This document shows, piece by piece, positions 35,718-43,123 of a stretch of DNA of 64,000 nucleotides. The stretch is from assembly GCA_947502635.1 (NCBI GenBank), contig CANNAN010000013.1, positions 62,001 to 126,000 on the forward strand, given 5' to 3'. The DNA comes from an uncultured Flavobacteriaceae bacterium (GTDB lineage Bacteria > Bacteroidota > Bacteroidia > Flavobacteriales > Flavobacteriaceae). Numbering within the stretch: position 1 is the first letter of the stretch; each line of letters opens with the position of its first letter. The notes beneath the pieces were generated by a model. It was not told the origin of the DNA and made no database searches. It saw only the letters and a program-made list of their open reading frames with translations. A program made the position numbers and the translations under genes.

Positions 35718-36293
35718 TTATTTTATTTTTAATTTATACTCGTAAAATTTATCACTCATATCTTTATTAATAGGTTTTATGGTATCAAACTTATTTTCTT
35801 TTAAGTTTATTTCATAAATGTAATCCTGTGGAGTGTATTGCTTAGTAATTGGAATTATTACCTCTTTTGTTTTAGGTAAATATTTAAATGTGACATCTCT
35901 TAATCTTTTTTCATTAGATTTAGCAACATAATATTTTAATATTTTATTTTTTTTAATAAAGATTAAATTAAGCTGAGTTTCCCACTCTAAATTCCCCCCA
36001 ATACCGATAAGTAAATAAATATTTTTATTAATTCTTTTTAAGTAATGAGCAGAAAAAGAAGAACTTATTGGAGTGTACCCATCTTCATCTACAAAGTCAA
36101 ATAAAGGGTTATGATATGAAAACTTAATTTTGCATTTTTTATTTTTCACAATTACACTATCTCTGCCTTCGCCATAACCAAGAAAATTTTCAGCAGTTAC
36201 TTTGCCGTCTTTTGATTCTATTTTATAACTACTCTGAGCATTAATTAATACGCAGTTAGTTAAGAGAAATAAAGCAAAAATTAATTTCTTCAT
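35718..36293 (-). CDS. Exported protein, candidate immunity protein of a T6SS effector
   Basis: Signal peptide MKKLIFALFLLTNCVLINAQ, then 170 residues of mixed alpha/beta with no recognised family (SYHNPLFDFVDEDGYTPISS, IPITKQYTPQDYIYEINL). It lies 11 bp after the 469-aa candidate effector, which follows a TssD-like tube protein. In carrier-effector-immunity sets the last gene often encodes an exported protein that blocks a cell-wall-acting toxin. That role is inferred from gene order and the signal peptide only. Confidence 0.55.
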   Translation of the reverse strand: MKKLIFALFLLTNCVLINAQSSYKIESKDGKVTAENFLGYGEGRDSVIVKNKKCKIKFSYHNPLFDFVDEDGYTPISSSFSAHYLKRINKNIYLLIGIGGNLEWETQLNLIFIKKNKILKYYVAKSNEKRLRDVTFKYLPKTKEVIIPITKQYTPQDYIYEINLKENKFDTIKPINKDMSDKFYEYKLKIK

Positions 36294-36304
36294 AATTTTA
36301 AAAT

Positions 36305-37714
36305 TTAGTTACTGAAATGTTTACTTAATAGAATATATCGCCACGTTACCCATCTATGATAACATTTATTACGGATAAGCCCTTTGTCATCATTTGTAGT
36401 AGTAAAATTTTCATCTAAAAAATTAGCATCTGTTTTATTTCTATATCTATTGATTTCGGCATTTCCTAATTCACTTGTTTTTTGAATTTTTATATATCCA
36501 AAGAAAACTTGTTGATTTAATGTTAAACTTCCCCAACCTACATTGTTAGCACTTGTAACAGTATAATCAAAAGCATTTGCATATACAGCACAAGCACCTT
36601 CTATTCCAGATTCTAAATCTTTAAATAATACAGGATAAACATTAGTTATATTTCCATTATCAGCACTCTCGCTTCTGGTTCTTGTACTTCCATCAGCATA
36701 TCTAATAATAGCATATTCTCCGTTAAATGGAATAGGAAGTGTAAAGCTACCTATATTATCAATAGCAGTACCAGCAGAATTATATGTAGTATCTAAATAG
36801 CCCTTAGTTCTTAAAGAGGTAACCTGTTTTTCAAAAAAATCTAAACCAAACGCTTTAAATGAATCTATTTGAGTATTTAGGTCTGTGCTACTTCCAGTAC
36901 TACATAATCTATGCATACCTTCTCCAACAGCATAGGTATATAAAACAGATGGAGGAATATTATATTTAGTCCCTGCTTTTTCAAAGGAAGCAATTACCTT
37001 TTTTCTATTAGTTTCATTGCCAAATTCTCCTCTAATAGACCATTTGAATAAATAAGTAAGATAAACGCTTTTAAAATAGCTGTCTACTTGTTTTTTATTA
37101 GAAAAGTCTAACTCTTCAGAGTCATCTTCAAACCATTCTTGATACTTTAGTATATCTAATCGTTCTCCACTTGTATAAGCAATTTTTGTTCCATCAGCTT
37201 GTTTCTCTAATAAATATCCTTTTGCTTTGTCTATTTTAAAAATATCTGGTTTTCCAAATCCAATGGGTTTTAATTGGTTTTCAATTTCGGTTGGTAAATT
37301 TTCACCTATATAAGTACTTTCATTTTTAATTTTAAGATTATAAAAATAAGTAATAGGGGCTTCTTTATTAAACCATTTTGGGTTTACATAAAAAGGTTCA
37401 AAAGTAACTTTGTTAGAGGTTGTTTTTGCTATCATTTTTATAGGCTGGTCGTCGTCGTCTTTTATTTCAACAGTTGTTCCTTCGTCATTTTTAGCACTGA
37501 TTTCTATTTCCAGTTCAGTTTCATCATCTATACCTTCTGTTTCAATGAGAAGTTTTAAATTTTCACCATAAAATGCTGTTTTTGTATGCCCTTCCTCTTG
37601 TTTTTGTTCTTTATCTAAGATATCAAGCCATACACTAGATTTTATATCTATGATTTCAAAAGATGTAGTTGCTACAACTTCATTATTTTCTATGAGTTCT
37701 AAAGTGTTTTTCAT
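36305..37714 (-). CDS. Candidate T6SS effector, lysozyme-like
   Basis: 469 aa without signal peptide. Residues 1-150 form a beta-rich adaptor-like domain (LIETEGIDDETELEIEISAK). It resembles the C-terminal extension of the neighbouring TssD-like protein and may pair with it. Residues ~225-340 have a helical lysozyme-like pattern, YNIPPSVLYTYAVGEGMHRL, with Glu265 as a possible catalytic acid. A signal-less cell-wall hydrolase next to a T6SS tube protein is expected to be exported by that system. The 3-bp spacing to the upstream gene indicates an operon. The enzymatic call is tentative. Confidence 0.55.
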   Translation of the reverse strand: MKNTLELIENNEVVATTSFEIIDIKSSVWLDILDKEQKQEEGHTKTAFYGENLKLLIETEGIDDETELEIEISAKNDEGTTVEIKDDDDQPIKMIAKTTSNKVTFEPFYVNPKWFNKEAPITYFYNLKIKNESTYIGENLPTEIENQLKPIGFGKPDIFKIDKAKGYLLEKQADGTKIAYTSGERLDILKYQEWFEDDSEELDFSNKKQVDSYFKSVYLTYLFKWSIRGEFGNETNRKKVIASFEKAGTKYNIPPSVLYTYAVGEGMHRLCSTGSSTDLNTQIDSFKAFGLDFFEKQVTSLRTKGYLDTTYNSAGTAIDNIGSFTLPIPFNGEYAIIRYADGSTRTRSESADNGNITNVYPVLFKDLESGIEGACAVYANAFDYTVTSANNVGWGSLTLNQQVFFGYIKIQKTSELGNAEINRYRNKTDANFLDENFTTTNDDKGLIRNKCYHRWVTWRYILLSKHFSN

Positions 37715-37717
37715 AAT

Positions 37718-38413
37718 TTAGTTTTGCTTTACTACTTCTAATTCAATTTTATCATTATTACTTTGTATTTGATAACTCATCGAATCATTTTTTAAAACTT
37801 CTCCTTGATATTTGAAATCTTTTGTTTTGTCTTTTAAATTGATTTCAATATCATTTCCTATTTTGTTTTCTGATTTAATATTAACATAAATAATATCTCC
37901 AATATTATATTTTTGAATTATATTATCTTGTCTATTTGTAGTATAAAAATCTATAATTTTAGGTATTTGCTCTTCTTCATTATTTACAACAGTTGCTTCA
38001 ACTTTTTGTTGAGAAAAAGTAGTTCTCCAATAAGCAGAATATTCGGCAGTAGAATTAGAATCTTTTACCCCCGCAGCACTAATATGAAGCGTTTCACTCA
38101 TTGGTCGATTTCCTGAGGAAGCGAAATGGTTTTCCCAATGTAAAAGATGGCAATCATAGAAATATAATTTACGAGTTTTACCCCCTAAAATAACAGGATA
38201 AATATGTAGTTCTAATTGTTTAGTTTGGTTAGGTGCAAAAGACCAATCAGCTAAATTTAAGTCTTTTCGGGTTTCAATTATTAATTTAAGACCTACAAAT
38301 ACTGGTTTTATAGTAGGTTTTCCATTAGAATCTGTTCCTTGATTGAAACCAAAACTAAAAAGGAGTACATTTATTTCTTTTTCGTCAATTATTAATTTTG
38401 CTTTTACGCTCAT
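37718..38413 (-). CDS. tssD: T6SS tube protein TssD (Hcp-like) with C-terminal extension
   Basis: Residues 1-130 match the Bacteroidota TssD pattern: MSVKAKLIIDEKEINVLLFS, GFNQGTDSNGKPTIKP, IIETRKDLNLADW, a KxLxFYDCHLLHWENHF strand and RPMSETLHISAAG. Residues ~150-231 are an extension (IPKIIDFYTTN, NIGDIIYVNIKSENKIGNDI) found on cargo-carrying TssD variants, from memory. TssD forms the expelled tube of subtype iii T6SS. No other T6SS gene is in the window, so this is an orphan carrier set. It starts the three-gene operon. Confidence 0.72.
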   Translation of the reverse strand: MSVKAKLIIDEKEINVLLFSFGFNQGTDSNGKPTIKPVFVGLKLIIETRKDLNLADWSFAPNQTKQLELHIYPVILGGKTRKLYFYDCHLLHWENHFASSGNRPMSETLHISAAGVKDSNSTAEYSAYWRTTFSQQKVEATVVNNEEEQIPKIIDFYTTNRQDNIIQKYNIGDIIYVNIKSENKIGNDIEINLKDKTKDFKYQGEVLKNDSMSYQIQSNNDKIELEVVKQN

Positions 38414-38460
38414 TTTTTTCTTTATGTTAAGTCATTTGAGTGAGTTGCCTTGTTGCCAAC

Positions 38461-38712
38461 AATTATATAAACGTAATTGTGTTTATATCTCTTTCAAATA
38501 TAACAGATTTAATATGATTTTTCTGATAAAAATTTTAAACCTAGATAAACTGCTTTATACGTCATGTTGAATGAGATGAGCGTACCTTTTAATTGAGATA
38601 TTTATTAGGTATAAAGTAATGTCGTTACTCGTTACAGACGCTCGTTATCGGACATCTTCTGGCTCACAAATAGGATGTGGAGCAAGTTATATAGTGTTGA
38701 AGTATTGATAAT
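38461..38712. repeat. Island repeat copy G (first part)
   Basis: As copy F, with palindrome variant ATAAACGTAATTGTGTTTAT, which still pairs if G-T pairs are allowed, and the TATATTTG complement at 38495-38502 facing tssD. It ends at ATTGATAA and joins the IS1182-type 3' fragment. Confidence 0.9.
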
Positions 38713-38939
38713 TGTAACCTGAAAAAGTATTTGAGATTCACCCAAAAAGAGTGAAAAGTGGAGCAGGAATGCTTGCTTTATTATTTTTAGTAAAAAATAT
38801 TGTGTATAAGCTCGAAAAGTTGTTTTTAAGGAACCTTAAAATAGCTGATTATAAAGCAATCTAAAAAAAGAAACTGCCTTAAAAGGCAGTTATAAAAATC
38901 TGTTTTTGTGATTTATTGGCTTGTGCAACGGTTACCCGT
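38713..38939 (+). mobile_element. IS1182-type 3'-end fragment fused to repeat G
   Basis: TTGTAACCTGAAAAAGTATT to TTGTGCAACGGTTACC. The internal sequence (GGAGCAGGAATGCTTGCTTT) is closer to the block at 24.7 kb than to that at 35.5 kb. The repeat/IS junction is identical to that of copy F. Confidence 0.8.
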
Positions 38940-38952
38940 GTTGTGCAACGTT

Positions 38953-39321
38953 TTATTTTAAAATTGCAAATCTATATTGTTGTTCATATTGATTACAATT
39001 TAAGCTTTCCAGTTGTAAAAGTTTTTCTCCATTCTTCCAGTTACTTTTTGTGAATTTTTCAACTACCTTGTGACATATTCCCATTCCACTTTCGGATAAT
39101 GGTGCATTTAGAATCTTTAATCTTTCGGCTTCTGATATAAAACATTTAATCACAATCTTTTCACAAGAGTCAATATCGATTTCTGGATTGATAAAGTTTT
39201 TCGTTGATTTAAATGGGGAAGGATCATCTTCAATACATTTTATAAAATCCTTGTGAGTAGAAACTTCAACGTTAATGATGTCATTTCTAAAGTGAAGTTT
39301 GTGTTCGATTAATTGTTTCAC
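38953..39321 (-). CDS. Hypothetical protein, partner of DUF4160 gene
   Basis: 122 residues, GTG start at 39321 that overlaps the stop of the upstream DUF4160 gene as GTGA. The product is mixed alpha/beta (IVIKCFISEAERLKILNAPL, GICHKVVEKFTKSNWKNGEK) with no recognised domain. DUF4160 proteins are frequently paired with a small second protein (often DUF2442) in a toxin-antitoxin-like layout, and this gene takes that place. The function is not established. Confidence 0.6.
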   Translation of the reverse strand: MKQLIEHKLHFRNDIINVEVSTHKDFIKCIEDDPSPFKSTKNFINPEIDIDSCEKIVIKCFISEAERLKILNAPLSESGMGICHKVVEKFTKSNWKNGEKLLQLESLNCNQYEQQYRFAILK

Positions 39322-39671
39322 AAATTTTTATTTTTCTTATTCCAAATTTTTTCCATAACTAATTTAGTTTTTGGACTCAAATAAAATGCTTTTATCTTTT
39401 TCAAATCTTTACTTTTAATATCTCCGCTTATTAATTCGCAATTTTCAATTAAGAATTTCGCATTAATACTATAATCTTTCGAGATTACATGGAAATGAGG
39501 TGGATTATGGTCATTAGAATATATTATTACTTTCAAGTTGTTAATAGTTCCAATCCGTTCCTTTAAACTTTTATTTGGTTGCTGAAGTAATGAATCAACT
39601 TCAGATTCGCTTAACTCCATATAGCTTTTGAGTAAATCTTCTAAAATCTTTTCAAGAATATCGTTAGCCAT
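39318..39671 (-). CDS. DUF4160 domain protein
   Basis: The 117-residue product has the DUF4160 hallmark VIIYSNDHNPPHFHVISKDY in the middle, followed by SINAKFLIENCELISGDI and a C-terminal basic stretch. DUF4160 proteins are short, common in mobile islands and often linked to a second small gene, as here with a 4-bp overlap. The N-terminal ~40 residues are a helical extension. Function unknown, toxin-antitoxin-like role suspected. Confidence 0.8.
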   Translation of the reverse strand: MANDILEKILEDLLKSYMELSESEVDSLLQQPNKSLKERIGTINNLKVIIYSNDHNPPHFHVISKDYSINAKFLIENCELISGDIKSKDLKKIKAFYLSPKTKLVMEKIWNKKNKNL

Positions 39672-39674
39672 AGA

Positions 39675-39800
39675 GTTTCTTCAAATATAATAGATTTAAT
39701 GCGAATTTTCTGTATAAAGTTTCAAACTTAGTGATAAGTGTTTTTACCTCATGCCGAATAAGATTAGAAGATATCTCAATTGTAATATTTAGCGGTTTAG
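39675..39800. repeat. Island repeat, diverged right terminal half-copy
   Basis: TTCAAATATAATAGATTTAATGCGAATTTTCTG and what follows align with the promoter half of the long repeat (TTCAAATATAACAGATTTAATATGATTTTTCTG) at clearly lower identity. The minus-strand TATATTTG box is kept (complement 39682-39689), just upstream of the DUF4160 start. It marks the right edge of the island. Confidence 0.7.
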
Positions 39801-39892
39801 TTATCCATCAAAATCAAATAACACACATATGTGTTTACTATATTGATCACAAAAGCAGACCTTAGATTCATGAAATAATAAAGACCTAAAAA

Positions 39893-40060
39893 ATGAAACC
39901 ACAAGAATTTACAGTAAGTTATGGGCATACACTGCAAACAGATCCAGAAACGAAGCAAGTCTATGTAAAATTACCCATAGCAGACTTAAATGAACTTAGC
40001 TATATGCAAGAATCATTACTTGAATGTATGTTGCTTTTATCTCAATTAGAAAAAAGGTAA
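39893..40060 (+). CDS. Small protein, 55 aa
   Basis: ATG 39893 to TAA 40058-40060; product starts MKPQEFTVSYGHTLQTDPET and ends LECMLLLSQLEKR. There is an A-rich upstream region without a clear ribosome site, as is usual in flavobacteria. It is close to the next 34-codon frame, and the pair ends at a terminator shared with ppc. Unknown function. Confidence 0.5.
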   Translation: MKPQEFTVSYGHTLQTDPETKQVYVKLPIADLNELSYMQESLLECMLLLSQLEKR

Positions 40061-40075
40061 TATAGGAACGAGCAA

Positions 40076-40180
40076 ATGCAAAGCAGCGTGTATTGGCTTA
40101 GTAAGCTACTTTTGGTTAGCTACCCAGATGCAGAGCTTGATGGACTATCTGAATGGTTAAAATCTGATGAACAAAAATAA
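40076..40180 (+). CDS. Small protein, 34 aa
   Basis: MQSSVYWLSKLLLVSYPDAE... to TAA at 40178-40180, 15 bp after the 55-aa gene and immediately before a terminator. Probably translated as part of the same transcript. No family recognised. Confidence 0.4.
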   Translation: MQSSVYWLSKLLLVSYPDAELDGLSEWLKSDEQK

Positions 40181-40213
40181 AGCCTTCAGGTTAACCGAAG
40201 GCTTTATTTTTAC
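40180..40213. terminator. Bidirectional terminator between small ORFs and ppc
   Basis: AAAGCCTTC and GAAGGCTTT pair around AGGTTAACC, with A/T runs on both sides. It serves the plus-strand small genes and the minus-strand ppc. Confidence 0.88.
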
Positions 40214-40234
40214 TAATATTATTTATGATAACTT

Positions 40235-42823
40235 TTAAGCCGAATTTCGACTCGCATTAATATTACCAAATAAAGAACGTGTTACAATTTTCTCGAAAAT
40301 TCTTAACTGTTCTTCGTCTTTTACGTCTGCTTTCTCTAGTTCTTGAATCTTTTTAAGCGCATACTGCTGTATAGTTAATAACGGTAAAACAATAGATTCT
40401 CTAACTTCGATAGAAGCTTTTCCAGAAGGTTCGTTTTCCATTAATTTCTTATAGCCTGTAAGCTTTAAAAGGAGCCTTTTAGTTGAGATATATTCATCGT
40501 AGATAATATTCCAAAATGCACCAAACTCAGGATCTTTAGACATGTATTTAGTTAAATCGAAAAACGATTTAGATAAAGACATCATACTATTTTCTAATAA
40601 GGTTTTAAAGAATTTCGAATTGTTATAAAGTTGTTCTACTTTATCGAATTCGTCATTATCCTCATAAGTTTTTAACGCAGTACCTACGCCAAAGAAACCA
40701 GGAACATTTTGTTTTAATTGACTCCATGAGCCTACAAAAGGAATGGCTCTTAAATCTGAAAACACAAGTTCGCTAGAGTTAGATCGTTTTGAGGGTCTAC
40801 TACCAATATTGGTTTTAGCGTAATATTTTAAAGTACTCATGCGCTCCAAATAAGGAATAAACATAGCGTGCCCTTTAAAATCTTTGTAGGTTTGATAGCT
40901 TATTTCGGCCAAATCATTCATAACAACCTTATCATCAGGAGACATGGCTGTTTTATTCTCGTCTAATCGGTTAGAAACTCCAGAGCTAATTAGCTGTTCT
41001 AAGTTATATTGAGAAGATTCTAAAGTTCCAAAATTAGAACTAATAGTTTGTCCTTGAATGGTTAACTGTACTTCTTTGTCTTCAATTGTTGGTCCCAGAG
41101 ATGAGTAAAACTGGTGTGTTTTACCGCCGCCTCTTGCTGGTGGGCCACCACGACCATCAAAAAATATGGCAGTGATATCATATTTTCTAGACATTTCTGT
41201 GAGTAATTCTTTGGCTTTAAAAATTCCCCAGTTGGCCATTAAGTAACCACCATCTTTTGTACCGTCTGAAAAACCTAACATAATGGTTTGCTTATTACCT
41301 CTGCTTTTTAAATGCGCCATGTATGCTGGGTTGGTATACAATTGTTCCATAACACCAGGAGCATTTTCTAAATCGGTAATGGTTTCAAAAAGCGGAACCA
41401 CATCAACCGTTAGATTGTTTTTAAATGTTACCAGTTTAAGCATAGCAAAAAGCTGCATAACATTTAAAGCTGTTTGGTTATTACTTATAATGTATCTGTT
41501 TGAACCACGTTCGCCATTATTTTCTTGAATGTCTTTAATAGCTTCAATGGTTTTTAAAGTATTAAAAACCATTTCATCTTTAAAAACACTAATGTCTATA
41601 GAAGCTTCAGAGGCTTCAGATAATATTTTAATTTGTTCTTCTTCAGATAAATCATGATAATTTTTAGGAAAAGAAGGGTTTCCAGTTTCAATTAAATGAT
41701 CTATAACGGTTGTAAAAACAGAATGATGAATTCTACTATCTTGTCTAATATCCAGCGTAGCAAAATAATAGCCAAAAAGATGTACTCTGTTTATTAAGTT
41801 ATTTATTTCACTTACGTATAAAGATTGATGCTCTTCAACAACAAGATTTCTAATACTTAATAATTCTAAAATAAGTTCTTTAGATGTAATGGTTTCTTTT
41901 GTATTTAAGTCTACACTATAATTATATAATATAGTTTCTAGTCTTATAATACGTTCTTCTACACCTCTAAATGTTAGTCTACGTCTTAGTTTTTTAAGAT
42001 CCGAATAGTATTTTTTTAAGATAGCCTGTTTTAATTTTTTGGCCACCTTTAAAGTGGTATCTGGTTTTACAAACGGATTTCCATCACGATCGCCTCCAGG
42101 CCAGAAACCAATATTTATAATTTCGTTATGTTTTTTGCCATCATCATAAATATTTTGCTGGATGTAATTATAAATTTCACCAAACGATTGATAGAAGACA
42201 TTCTCTAAGTACCAAATTAAACTTTTAGCCTCATCATAAGGTGTTGGTTTTTTGTGTTTAAAGAATGGTGTTTTTCCTAATTGACCAAATAAATTATTGA
42301 TATCAGATAGATTATTCTCTTTAATAGCTTCCGTTAAATCTGTGATGATTCCTAAAACCGAACCAGGGTAGAATTGTGTTGGGTGCGCTGTTAAAACAAT
42401 ACGCACTTTAAACTCTTCAAGATAGGTTTTTAATGCTTCTAGTCTGTTTTGCGAGATGGCTGTTTCTTTAAGATTTCTTAGAGTGCCAATACCTTCCATG
42501 TTATTCACTATCGGGAAAGCAGCATCTTCAATCGCATCAAACAATACAACTTGTCTTTCAATATATTGAATAAAACGAAACAGTAAGTTTATTTGACTTT
42601 CTTTAGAGCGTCTACCTTGGTATTTTTTAAAGAATGTATCAACAATAGTTGTGGGATCATCACCCTTTGCAAATCCTTTTTCACAAGTCTCATGAAATAA
42701 AGGCAGGAGTATTCCTGTTTTTGTAATAGTATCAAAAGGTAAGGTCATAAATATACTATTGTATATTTGATATTTAGACAATACACTTTGTTTAAATCGT
42801 GTTAACTTAGGCTCTACCGACAT
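40235..42823 (-). CDS. ppc: Phosphoenolpyruvate carboxylase
   Basis: 862 aa. It carries the catalytic His in VLTAHPTQFYPGS, FWPGGDRDGNPFV, the FDGRGGPPARGGG loop and SRPSKR near the C-terminus, all typical of PEP carboxylase. It fixes bicarbonate on PEP to give oxaloacetate, refilling the TCA cycle. The upstream region (42.83-43.1 kb) is shared with a divergent gene. The length is slightly below enteric Ppc, as in other Bacteroidota. Confidence 0.95.
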   Translation of the reverse strand: MSVEPKLTRFKQSVLSKYQIYNSIFMTLPFDTITKTGILLPLFHETCEKGFAKGDDPTTIVDTFFKKYQGRRSKESQINLLFRFIQYIERQVVLFDAIEDAAFPIVNNMEGIGTLRNLKETAISQNRLEALKTYLEEFKVRIVLTAHPTQFYPGSVLGIITDLTEAIKENNLSDINNLFGQLGKTPFFKHKKPTPYDEAKSLIWYLENVFYQSFGEIYNYIQQNIYDDGKKHNEIINIGFWPGGDRDGNPFVKPDTTLKVAKKLKQAILKKYYSDLKKLRRRLTFRGVEERIIRLETILYNYSVDLNTKETITSKELILELLSIRNLVVEEHQSLYVSEINNLINRVHLFGYYFATLDIRQDSRIHHSVFTTVIDHLIETGNPSFPKNYHDLSEEEQIKILSEASEASIDISVFKDEMVFNTLKTIEAIKDIQENNGERGSNRYIISNNQTALNVMQLFAMLKLVTFKNNLTVDVVPLFETITDLENAPGVMEQLYTNPAYMAHLKSRGNKQTIMLGFSDGTKDGGYLMANWGIFKAKELLTEMSRKYDITAIFFDGRGGPPARGGGKTHQFYSSLGPTIEDKEVQLTIQGQTISSNFGTLESSQYNLEQLISSGVSNRLDENKTAMSPDDKVVMNDLAEISYQTYKDFKGHAMFIPYLERMSTLKYYAKTNIGSRPSKRSNSSELVFSDLRAIPFVGSWSQLKQNVPGFFGVGTALKTYEDNDEFDKVEQLYNNSKFFKTLLENSMMSLSKSFFDLTKYMSKDPEFGAFWNIIYDEYISTKRLLLKLTGYKKLMENEPSGKASIEVRESIVLPLLTIQQYALKKIQELEKADVKDEEQLRIFEKIVTRSLFGNINASRNSA

Positions 42824-43123
42824 AATTTCGTTCTATTGAAAATTAACCGTAAAAGTAATGAAGCTTTAATGAAAGTATGCAGACTTTATAAAGATTTATT
42901 GATATTTTTAGTTTGATGAATTCTTATTGTGAATAATTAAAAAAATTCCATATTTAACCAGAATCTTTATAATTAATAAAGAACTTTAAATAAAGATATG
43001 TTTTTTGTTTATCAACATTAATTCTGTTAAGTATCGTATGATAAATGTCATACTTGGTATGATGTTAAACCAATACCTTCGGCGTTTAATAAAATTTAAA
43101 CAAACAGAATTACATATAATCAG
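42824..43123. promoter_or_regulatory. Divergent intergenic region, ppc and the 602-aa gene
   Basis: 300 bp, AT-rich, no coding frame. GTATGA-TAAATG-TCATAC (43035-43052) is a short dyad that could be an operator, with a second TATGAT string nearby. No firm promoter pair is assigned. Confidence 0.35.

Noticed and set aside
21701-39800. CRISPR array
   Set aside because: The repeats are 190-380 bp and separated by whole genes; no short regular repeat-spacer pattern or cas gene exists in the window.
21701-39800. Complete integron with integrase
   Set aside because: No tyrosine recombinase frame is present anywhere in the window, so at most this is an integrase-less array as seen here.
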